Below, in pieces: positions 34,670 to 45,724 of a stretch of 64,000 nt of DNA; position 1 is the first letter of the stretch; each line of letters starts with the position of its first letter. Origin of the DNA: Akebia trifoliata (lineage: Eukaryota > Streptophyta > Magnoliopsida > Ranunculales > Lardizabalaceae); NCBI GenBank assembly GCA_017979445.1, contig CM030711.1, positions 3,038,001 to 3,102,000 on the forward strand, given 5' to 3'. The notes below the pieces were generated by a model. The model had not been told where the DNA came from. It saw only the letters and a list, made by a program, of their open reading frames with translations, and did not search any database. The translations under genes were made by a program, and so were the position numbers.

Positions 34670-34850
34670 TTTCCTTGTGGATATAGGGACAGAACTAGCA
34701 AGGAGTTGGTGGGGGCAATTGCCCCCACAGAACTTTGAGACACCCCTATATTTCCAACTAATTACATGAACCCCTATATTTCCAACTAAGTACATGTCCC
34801 TTTTCATCACCTCTCTCCCCAATTGGAGCTCACATTCTCTAGGATGGAAC
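34670..34850 (-). repeat. Repeat with a perfect GTGGGGGCAATTGCCCCCAC palindrome, copy 2
   Basis: The palindrome (34709-34728) lies between AGCAAGGAGTTG and AGAACTTTGAGACACCCC. CCCCTATATTTCCAACTAA occurs twice. It is followed by a GAGTCTGTGAGC repeat (34858-34960) shared with 990-1210 and 51180-51240. Confidence 0.5.
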
Positions 34851-35852
34851 AAAAACATTAGCCTTTCCCGGAGTTACAAAACTGCCCTTGTTGGATTACA
34901 CGTGTCATGCAATGGAGAGTCTGTGAGCTGTGAGGAAAAAAGTCTCTTAGCAAACAAAAAAAATTCGGATTAAGGGTAAAAATGTCTTTTTCCCAATTCC
35001 TCTTTTCAAGAAGAGACTCATATCTTAAAAATATTAAAATACAGCAAGAAAATAAATCCTGAAAATTTGATCTTAAAAATTCAACACATCTTATAAACAA
35101 AACAAACTTTACGAAATAATTTGGAAGGAATTTCGAAAGGCCCCTACGTAAGGACAACGTGTTAAAAAGTAGGCCTAGAGTAGAATGATCTTTATATTTA
35201 ACAAAGATCTTTTGATACTATTTTAAGAAATAGATTGAAAATTTTAATTTATTTCAGGTACCTTCGTGAATTTTCAACGGAGATTATGCCCCTTGACCTC
35301 AATCTTCAAGTCAATCTTTAATTAAAGAACTAGTGTAAAATGACGTAAAAACCCTTGAATTTTCTTACCCAAATCCGACATGAAAATAATGATAATGATG
35401 ATGATGAGTACAGTGATGTGTATCATGGCACGACATGCACCTCTACATTATTATTATTATTTTTTTTTTGATGTTTTGGATAACACGTTAGTTTTAAAAC
35501 TGTTGACTTATGACCCACTTGACCTTTGTCTTCTCTCCTAAATTTTGAAGGTGAGCCCAATAATACCCCACCACCACCATCATTGTCACTATTCTCATTA
35601 GTTGCTATCATTATCTTCTTATTCAAGATTTTGGAAAGAAAATTCAAAGGTTTTTAAGTCATTTTTCATGAGTATGAGGAGACATCTCAAATATTTAATA
35701 CTCATAGGGGTGTAATTAAAATTTCACTTATTTTCTTAAATGTGAGGTGTCCTCTCTTTCAAGAGAGCTATAGCTCCTACCTATGATTTGGATTGTACGT
35801 GGTCATTTTATTTTCTTAAGAGCTCATATTGCCACATCAAGAGAGCTATAGC

Positions 35853-36075
35853 TCCTAACCATTTATACAATGAATAATGCTGAAGTGACCTCAAGATTGG
35901 TCGACCTCAAGATTGGTCCTACATGGAGTGTGCGATGTGAGGTCTGATCTTGAGTATCAATTAAAATCCCTAACTGTTTATACGATGAATAATGCTGAAA
36001 TGACCTCAAGATTGGACATCACATAAGGTGTGTGATGTCAGTTCCAATCTCGAGATCATTTCAATCTGGCACTTT
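35853..36075. repeat. Two tandem copies of the CTCAAGATTGG fold-back MITE
   Basis: Units beginning TATACAATGAATAATGCTGA and TATACGATGAATAATGCTGA are each followed by a CCTCAAGATTGG arm and an inverted arm (TGATCTTGAG; CAATCTCGAGATCATTT). They are shortened relatives of the 56.8 kb element. Confidence 0.6.
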
Positions 36076-36269
36076 TATATTTAATATATTTTTATATGAA
36101 TTATTTGAATGATTGGAATTAACTCAAGTCAATTGACGTTCAAGTCAAGTTTCAAAATATCCTTTCCTCCTATTTTACTATAACATGAATTCTTGTAAAA
36201 TGAAAATGTTTTAATGCTAAAATAGAATAATATAATAATTAACAAAAATTAAAAAAGTATGGTTAGCTT

Positions 36270-36600
36270 TACTAATTTAATAAGACTTCAAGTCTTACTA
36301 AGAGTGGTTGAGCTCACCTTGCGGCATCAAAGCATGATATGATGCCAAAGGGATGTGGAGGACAAAATTTTATGAATTAAAAAATAAAAAATAAAAGAGT
36401 TAGAATATCTTTTATTGTTAAATTTTAATTTTAATTTTAAAATTTTGGCAGGCCTTTAATAGGTGTCCATTTTCAAAACCTTGGGTCAAACCCAATTTTT
36501 TTTGTATCTGAGTTTTTCCATGAAATCTTGAGGTGTGGTGTTTGGATTGCAAATTTGGCAATCCATTTGAACTCAATTCGATTTTAGTGAAATCAAGTTG
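36270..36600 (-). repeat. CTTACTAAG family, inverted copy
   Basis: In reverse order it carries CTTACTAAGAGTGG, GAGCTCACCTTGCGGCATCA, TTTTCCATGAAATCTTGAGG and GGCAATCCATTTGAACTCAA. A related fragment lies at 36920-37085. Confidence 0.6.
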
Positions 36601-36667
36601 GTTCATATATGCTTTTATGAAGTTGGATTCAAATCTGGATTTAGATCCACATAAAAAAATTGAATCT

Positions 36668-36785
36668 ATGTAGGTGCTAGCTAGCTAAGTTGATAAAGTC
36701 TTTAGATGATGATACCAGAGACTTGGGTGAATAAGGATCCCGTCAGCACCAAGTTATCACTAAAAACAAGCTTACTTATCAAAAA
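36668..36785 (+). repeat. tRNA-derived SINE-like element 2
   Basis: GCTAGCTAGCTAAGTTGATA resembles the A box and shares GTTGATAA with element 1. The B box is degraded. It ends in ACCAAGTTATCACTAAAAAC, similar to the GTTGATCACTAAAAA tail of element 1. Confidence 0.45.
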
Positions 36786-37613
36786 AGAAGTCTGCATCTA
36801 AATATGGATATATTAGATTCAGCCCCAAGTCCAACCCATTTTATATCCTATTAGCGTCACTATTTTATGAAGGGTCATGGGATCCACGTGGACTTCCATG
36901 ATTGCCAAAATACCACTTCAACCCTCCAGAGTTATCGTGTTAATCAGGTCTAAAAAAACATTTTTGGCATGATCTAAGGTTTTCAAAATGGACAGTGAGT
37001 GAACTCCTAATTTTAAAATTAAAATCCAACCATGAAAAATTACTCTAATTTATTCAAATTTTTTACCTCAAAGTTTTCAAAACTTGACACGCACGAAAAT
37101 TGGGATTGACTTCGTCGAGTCAATGAATAATTTATTAAAAAAATAAAATATGTTAAAAATAAATTAAAATTAGGGGTGTCAATGGGTACCCATTTACTCG
37201 AAATCGAAAACCCCGATTCTGGCTCCCTATTTTATTGGAACCAATTATAACTAGGTCTAACATGGAACCAAACTGATAGGATTTGAACCATTAGAAAGGA
37301 GAATCAAAACAAAATTTATCTAAATTTTGATGTTAAAAAAATTTGACTATGCAGCAATCCAAAAGATGGAACCCCCATGAAAACTATGAATTTTAAATCT
37401 ATGCATTCAAAGGAATCTCAAATAATAAAAAAATTAGAGGGACATAGAAAATTTTAAATTAATGCCCCTACCTTAACATTTAAACTTAATATAATTTGAG
37501 CCATTTGAGTTAAAGTAAGAAAATTGCAATCCCATGTACCTAAAATAACGAGGGTTAGTTTTAAAATTTACAAAATTATCATTTTTCTATGTAATCATCA
37601 AAACGACCTTTTA

Positions 37614-37837
37614 AGAGTCGCGATAGTCTGACCACCCCCCGGCATACTCAAAATACTCTCCTAAAGTGGCATGTGTTAGAACCATATGGACTTTATGCCT
37701 CAGGATACACAACTATACATCCACATAAATCTATGGAGTTGTGTATCTCGATAGAAGAAAATCTATGGCTCTAGCACATCCTACGTCAGGAGAGTATTTT
37801 GGGTATGCCACATGGGGGTGTCGGCTTATCATTACTC
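37614..37837. mobile_element. GAGTCGTGATAA-type fold-back MITE, copy 4
   Basis: Starts GAGTCGCGATAGTCTGACCA and ends GGCTTATCATTACTC. The inner arms are CTCTCCTAAAGTGGCATG and its inverse. It lies just before the palindrome array at 37861. Confidence 0.7.
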
Positions 37838-37860
37838 TTTTTTTAATCCATATAATATAT

Positions 37861-38600
37861 ATGAGTTGTAATGAATGAATGCGGTAAATCATTCGCGGTA
37901 TGTATGCGGCCGATGTGGCAAGGGCATAGAATCATATATCTTTTTCTTTTGGATGTTCAAGGTAAAGACCTATGGATCTGTGCCCTTGACACATCTGCCA
38001 CGAACAGACAACGTATAATTTACTACATCCATCATATATATATATGAGTTGGGATGAATGCACGCGGTAGTTCATACGTGATTGGCATGGCAAGGGCACA
38101 AAACCATAATCTTTTTCTTCAAGATACAAAAGGAAAAAAGATCTTTGGTTCTGATCCCTTGCCATATCAATCGTATACAAAAAGCGTATGATTTATCGCA
38201 TCCATTTATCATTAGTGTATGTATATATGAGTCATGATGAATGCACATGGTAGATAATTTGTGGTTGACATGGCAAGGGCATGGTACCATAGATCATTTT
38301 TTCTTGTGTCTTGCTCGTTAGGATACACAAGAAAAAAGATCTTTGGTTCTGCACCCTTACCACATTAGTCATGTACAAAAAGCATATGATTTATCGTGTC
38401 TATTCGTCATTAGTTATTATATATATTAATATATGAGTTGTGATGAATGCAAGTGGTAGATCGTACACGGTTGACATGGCAAGGCACAAAACCATATACA
38501 CAAGGAAAATATCTTCGATTCTGTGCCCTTGCCACATCAGCCGAATAGAGAACCCATATGATTTACCCCATGCATTCATCATTATTCTATATATAATCTA
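37861..38600. repeat. Tandem array of four palindromic units with TA-rich linkers
   Basis: Four units start near 37861, 38045, 38228 and 38433 with ATGAGTTGTGATGAATGCA-like sequence. Each carries GGCATGGCAAGGGCACA, an A-rich loop with TCTTTTTCTT or AAGAAAAAAGATC, and then the inverse CCCTTGCCACATC and a CATCAT end. Spacing is about 184, 183 and 205 bases. Linkers such as TATATATATATGAG separate the units. Apparent short ORFs here are incidental. Confidence 0.75.
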
Positions 38601-39589
38601 GCACTAACTCACCACTCGAGCAAACAAAACTTTGTTTTAGAATACCAACGATTGGCTTGCAGGAAACCTTAATTTCATTTATTTTTTTAAAATCACTTAG
38701 CAAGAAATCCTCCCATCCCTTGTATTAGAGTCACTGAGCCCTTCCCTTAATGCTTTGAAACAAAAAAAAAAAAAATGCCAATAAAATAGCTTGTTTCAAT
38801 GATTTTTATAATTCAAAGATTGAAATTGAGTCAGAAGATACGTAATTCAGATTTAGGTATTAGTGACGATCAATTCAAAGAAAAATCATGACTTTTGCAA
38901 AGATTTCGCAATCAAAGAAAGAGATCACTCAAATATGGAGACGAGGACTGGTTTCTTGTCAGGATACACCGAAGCACGGGTAAGAGAGAGAGAGAGAGAG
39001 AGGCTTTTGTGAGAGTAGATAGTTTTTTTTATTTATTTTAACATTTAAAGTTATTTATTCTTTTATGGAGTAGAGATCCAATGAGGTGTCCTGTTCCTAA
39101 TCAACGTCAGGTGATACCCCATTTTATGCCACGTGGAATTTTGAGGACCTAGGAATAGGTGGTCCTGCATCCAACTTGATAAACCTACTACCAAAAAATC
39201 ATTTTGTCTGATAACTTGTATCCACTCGATCTAATTAATCTCTTAAAAAAGAATTCAAATCTGACGATTAAAAATCATTCTTCAAAACAATGCTATAATC
39301 AATAGATGTACATCACCAATCAAATTAATCTTTTGCGTGTAGATTCACCAAGGCATGGACCATATATTCATAAGGTCAATGGATCACAAAAAATTTCCAC
39401 ATGGCATAAAATGGCGGTGCCACCTGACCTTGGCTAGGAATGCGACACCTAACTAGATCCCTAATGTTTTTTAAGTTATTCAAACATACTCAATAAGGTG
39501 TATATCCAAACGGGCTCCACGTGTATCGTAAAAAGTTAGTGTGGCAATTAAGCTATCCCGACTTTTTCTAATTGGAAATTGGTTTTGAT

Positions 39590-39822
39590 GGGTGGTCCAG
39601 TAGGTGAATGATCACACACAATTGTTGCTCCATAACAAAGTAGTTGGTGTTGCATCATCAATAAAACTGTAATCCAACCAACTATTAATTAGCCTAAAAT
39701 AATCGATGCATTCTATCATAACTTTGTTTTATGTATATAAACAAAACAAAAAAAACATAGATTGACATAATCAAGTCTAAAAAATTTCCTCTCACCTTCT
39801 CTTTCTTCAAAAATCTTTTCAA
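39590..39822 (+). promoter_or_regulatory. FAR copy A proximal promoter, shared with copy B
   Basis: TATA-like GTATATAAAC begins at 39733, about 90 bases before the ATG. The stretch containing AATCCAACCAACTATTAATT and the 5' UTR with CTCTTTCTTC aligns with the region before copy B. The duplication therefore carried the proximal promoter. Confidence 0.6.
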
Positions 39823-41888
39823 ATGGACTTGAAGGGTATTGTGGAGTCTCTTGAGCACAAGAGCATCTTAATTACTGGTTCTAATGGGTTTCTAGCCAAG
39901 AGTAATAATAATAATCTTCCTTTCCTTCCTTCTTTCATGGAAATGTCTTTGGCATGAAACATATAAAATGAAGTCTAAATTATGAAATTTATCTTCTTTT
40001 TTTTTTTTTTTTCTTCTTTTAATACAGTTTTTATAGAGAAAGTTCTTAGAATTCAGCCTAATGTGAAGAAGCTCTTTCTTCTTTTAAGAGCAGAAGATTC
40101 AAATTCGGCTACACTACGCCTGCATGATGAGGTTCGCAATTTTGATATAAGAAGATTTCATTCATCTTGTTGATTAAATGTTTTGAAAAGGTTGAATGAT
40201 CTTACTCGAAATTGATCGATACATTTTATTAGGTTTTATTCGATTCATTAAGCAGGCAAGAGTCCAATATTTACAATTAATGTTGAAATTTGTTTTATTT
40301 TTAGGTTTTAGGGAAGGATGTGTTCAAGGTTCTTAGGGAGAAATGTGGTGTGGATTTTGATTCCTTTATATCAAGCAAGGTAACGCCTGTTGCCGGGGAC
40401 ATTTCTTTCAAGAACTTGGGAATAAAAGACTCCGATTTGAGAGAAGAGATTTTGCACGACGTCGATATTGTCATCAATTTGGCTGCAACCACCAAGTTTG
40501 ATGAGAGGTAATACTTCTGTAATACTTGTGATTGCACCATCGATATCATTGCTTCGATAATCACTCCAATAAGCATGGAGTGTTTTGTAAAATCAACAAA
40601 AAGCAGTTTTCGTTTATGAGGATGCACACAGAGTGAAGACGAGATGAGTCGCGAGAGTTGTCCCCGAAATAGTTTAGGAAAATTTTGTTTTTAATTAAAA
40701 AATGAGGATATTTTTGTACTAAGATCCCATGACTATCTTCTCTTCCCACTTTCTTGTAAAAGCTTGGTTACCCAAAAACGGTTCTTGTACCTACTTATCC
40801 ACTTTTTTTTGGCTTCTGACTTTTATGGGTATCTGGAATTTCTTTTTTAATGAGTGCAGATATGATGTTGCTTTGCGTGCCAATACTCTTGGAGTTAAGC
40901 ATGTCTTGGACTTTGCAAAAAAATGTGCCAAACTAGAAATGCTTCTCCATGTTTCAACTGGTGAGTTAATTAATTCTAATTTTCAGACCGCATTATCTTC
41001 TTAATAAGAGTTAGATTCTCGAAGATGCCAACTTAACAAGTTGGTAAGACGTATGGCAAGTGTTCCCACATCTTAGGTTCAACTCCCTTAGAACCCAACT
41101 TTACGACTTCCAATTTTTATTTTTATTTTTTGGATTCTTATGCTTTAATAGATCAAATTTTCATATATATGATTTTTCAGCTTATGTGTGCGGAGAAAAG
41201 TCGGGACTCATATTAGAGAAACCTTTCAAAATGGGTGAAACACTCAACGAGACCACAGGTTTGGACATTGAACAAGAACTAAAGCTCGTGGAAGAAAAAT
41301 GGAATGAAGTCCAAGCTCAAGAATATACAAAAAAAGAGGAAACAATTGCAATGAAAGAATTTGGCTTACAAAGGTTAGAAGAACTCCGACTTCTATACAT
41401 GTGAAACTATGTGTGAACCAAGAACACAAATGATGGAAAGAAAATAATTGAGGGAATAATTTTTCAAAAATAAAATTTAAATCAACCTAAAGTTTTCCTT
41501 CAATAAGTTGGTTAATTACATATATAATACAATTGTCATCTCTTTTCAAATTGAACATAGAATAAAAACTAATGGAAAATGCAAAAGTGGGCAAGTATGA
41601 TTATGAAATGAATTGTTAAGGTAAGTTCTTAAGAGAGAACTTATATTGGCACCTCAACTTTTACTTACTAAGCCCAACCAAATTTAAAAAATAAAAATTG
41701 ATTGGGTGAAGAAATCATTTTCTCAATTTAGGAAAGAATGTTAGGTCTGGATATTTTCTTTTCTTTGATGGAGAGACATCGAAGAACAATGAGCTCAAGA
41801 TCAACATCAAGAAATCAGAGTACATGATCGTCGTTGATGCAACTTATTCTTTTTTATTGGTTATTGTCTATTCGGGCAATTCATGACT

Positions 41889-41929
<41 letters not shown>

Positions 41930-44900
41930 TCTAGTGCAAGTATTATGAAGAAAATTTTGACTTGTGTTAACTTTTAGTTGGTGTTTTCAAAAGATAAATT
42001 CTATTGGCATCCCAAATTTTACTTATTACACACCAATTTACTTAAAAATATTTCAATTTCAAAAGGATTGGTGTGTTATATAAGTAAAGGTTGGGGTGTC
42101 AATAGAATCTCTCAAAATTAAATATTCACATTTAATTGTTATTATTTTTATGGGTACTCATCGAAGGATTATTTTATGGAGTTTGCTTTAATACCTTGTT
42201 ATTGTTATATTTAGAGATCTGCTATTGCCACATCAAATTTTACTAATACCACACCCATTGGTATGTAAATCATCAAAGAATTACACACAGTTGGTGTGGC
42301 GTTAGTAAAAGTTGGAGTGGCAATAGTAACTGTCTATATTTAATTTTCTTTTTAAGGTGTGGTTGAGGCAACGAGTCTGGATCTGTCACGCAAGCTTCTT
42401 TTATGTGGTAACGTATCTATCAGCTGCGCGGCAAAACGGAAAATTTTGTTTTAGGGAAATTTATTAGTAGCCCTGTGAAATTGGTGATATTAGATATACC
42501 CCTGAAAATTGCAAGATCGAGTTCTTGACCGAGAGTCAACGTTGATTTTTTTTGAGGAATTAACGGTGAAATTCAGATTTTAATCAAAATATCGGATATT
42601 CTTAAAAAACTTGAATTATTAAATTAAAATTTCACCTTAATTCATCAAAATAAAGATGTTGACTTCCGACCGAAAGTACATCTGATCTTCTTGCATTTTG
42701 GAGGGGATACATCTAATATCGATAATTTTTTAGGTGGTTGTAATAAATTTTCGTATTGGCATGGGTAGCTGATACAACTACAATTCTTTATAACTAGGTT
42801 ACCTACCTCTCCCATTCGTAGGGACAGTAACTGATATGTATTTATATACTTTTTTTTTTTTTTTTTAAATAATTTATTTATTTACGAATTATATTAATAA
42901 TTGTAGAGTCACAAAATCAGACCATTAAATCAAAGTAAAAAAAAAAAAAAAGTCACGATAATTTGTCTTGGGCTCATGGCATACTCAATCGACTTGCCTG
43001 ATGTGACAGGCTCAGAAATTGTAGATTTTTTTTCTTTGGGATACAAAATTACATTTTTTTATATATGAAATTGTACTTCTGTATCCTGAAGAGAGCACAT
43101 CTACGCTCCTCGAGCCTGTCATGCATGCTAGGTAGGTTCAAAACTAATAAATTTACTATCACATTGGTACCAAATAAGTACCAATCCAATCCAACTAACA
43201 AAATATAACAATGGTTGATTTAATCAGGGCAAGACTATACGGGTGGCCAAACACGTATGTATTTACGAAGGCAATGGGAGAGATGTTGATTGGGCAACTG
43301 AGAGGAAATGTACCACTTGTTATCATACGTCCTACTATCGTCACCAGCACTTTTAAAGAGCCATTCCCCGGTTGGGTCGAAGGTCTCAGGTAATTTTAAA
43401 GAAGAATTTTTTAACTGGAAGGACCAAAATAAAAGTATCATTTACATATTTCCCCTTAAACAACACCCTCCAAACTTTACTTGTTGAACTTGAGTGTAAA
43501 TCTTCAATTGTTTAATTTTGAATAACTGGATTACACTTGTGTAATAATCTGCATGCAAATTATAATAAGATAATGGGGAGCATTCAAGAGACATAAGTAA
43601 AATTATAGGTAAAAACAATCATTTTTCAAAACATAGGTTAAAAGTTTCGGATGGAGAAGATCATCCTCACAAAAAATCAGTCCAATCTGAATCTTCTAAC
43701 ACCATCAAAAGTGATTTAGAATGTGAACTATCAATTTTTTTATTAATAATTTGTAAACCACTTTTGACAGATTTAGAAATTTAGATTGATAAGACTTCTG
43801 AAAGCATAACACTTCCTACTTCCTACCTCCTACTTGCTTTTTTCATAACAAATAAAACAACTAAGAAAATAATTATGCTCCTAATAGAAAATTAAAGAAA
43901 CCTAATAGAAAAATAATCAAAAGAATTATAATCCAAAACAAGACCAGGTTCTCAGTTTAATTAAGTATTTCCAACTGAAAATGACCCTAGTCTATAGTGT
44001 ACTTGTAATAGAGATTGGTGTTATTTAGTCAAAATTATCATTTATTAAATAACACCTACATATTTAAAATATAACTTTTAACATTTTAAAACAAATAATA
44101 TCCATTTTTGTTCTCCATGAAATTGTTAAGTATAGCCTCACAACTCAGTAGATTTTCTAACCCAACTCAGATGTATTTTGAGTTAACTCAGAGAGTTGGT
44201 TCCATTCATTCTTGGTGTCGAGTCACTTTGATTCCAATTTTTTGTGTTGATTCGAATCGACCAAGTTTTGAGCCGACTAGACGAGTTTTAGAACTATGAT
44301 ATTGGTTGAAGAAATTTTTTTTCTTGATTTCATGTATACAGAACTGTTGATACTTTGGCTGTTGGTTATGGTATGGGGAAATTAACATGCTTCCTGGGAA
44401 ATCCTGGAACCATCGTTGATTTGGTAAGTAATTTCTTATGTTTCATTCAACATTGAGGTTGTAATATACATATCTATATAATGAGTATCTATCAATCTTG
44501 AAGTTAATTCAATTATGGTCCTCGTTTCATATTTGCCTGAACCTTAAAACTTAGAAACGATTAAGAATGGAATTAAAACTGATTAATTAATACTTCAAGA
44601 TGCTTTTTATTAACCAAGGCTATGATAAGGATTGAATTAATATATATATATATATATATATATCCTAATAATTAGAATTAATCAACTTTTACCTCTGGAC
44701 GAAGCCAATAACATCGAAAGACTTTTAACCCATGGTAATTCAAAATAAAATATAATTGTAAGAAGGATTTAGCACATATCTTGCTTCATTAGAAATTTGA
44801 TAGCAAAGCTGATGAGTATCGATCAAACGTTAAGCAAGAAAAACACCAGGTGAACCAAATTTTTAGACTTACCTTCTCTTTTTCTCCTTCAATGGGACAG

Positions 44901-45687
44901 TTAGGGCATTAATTGTTGGATTGAATAATAAACACTATGGAGTTGTCATCCCACCTTATTATAAATGAAAGAAGATGACCTAAAATTCTCCAATAATAAA
45001 TTTCCGAACTAAGAATGAATTTATTGTAACTCATGTAAAACTCCTAATATGATTACACTCTTTAATATTGGATTAGTGGAAATCCAAAAATATTTACAAC
45101 AAAAAATATTAGATGGACTTTGAGTCTACTCTTGATTAGGGCTTAAAATGGGTCAAGTTTAGGTTGGATTTAAGTCCATCCATATCCATATTCAAATTTT
45201 ACATATGAATCTGACTCTGATCCTATTACCTAAAATCATATTCAAACCATTTTGCTTACACCAAATTTAGATTCGACTGACCGAATTGTTTGATTAGGGT
45301 TGGTCAAATCGAGTCAAATAATTTTAAACTGTTCAACTTTTTTTTGGTTATATTTGTTTTCTAAGTGTTATATTGTTCAATTTTACCATTATAATTCTTT
45401 TATTTTATAAGAATTCATGTTATATTAAAATAATATAAAAAAGATATTTTGAAAAATATAAAAGTATAATTTTCAAACTATCATTTGGATCTAGGTTGAT
45501 AGAGGGATGGATTCGTATTCAACTCTTATCTGACCCAGATCTCACTCAGGGTCAAGAGCCATCAACCCATATTTTATTCAGATCTACTCCAAGGGTCCAA
45601 ATCCTCTAAATTCGGATTTGGATCAATTGGATTTTAGATAAAACCCAAACCATTTTATGCCCTCCTCTTGATCAAGTTTGAAATTAT

Positions 45688-45724
<37 letters not shown>

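Larger units (their letters stand above)
34851..39589. other. Intergenic upstream of FAR-A
   Basis: Holds the listed repeats plus AT-rich sequence. GATTCGGTTCC-like degenerate DNA occurs at 37170-37300. ACCTAGGAATAGGTGG (39148) and the inverse-like TTGGCTAGGAATGC...CACCTGAC at 39419-39450 suggest one more fold-back at about 39090-39450. No gene is seen. Confidence 0.5.

Noticed and set aside
37861..38600. A CRISPR-like repeat array
   Set aside because: The units are whole palindromes of about 185 bp in a plant nuclear genome, with no unique spacers of even length.
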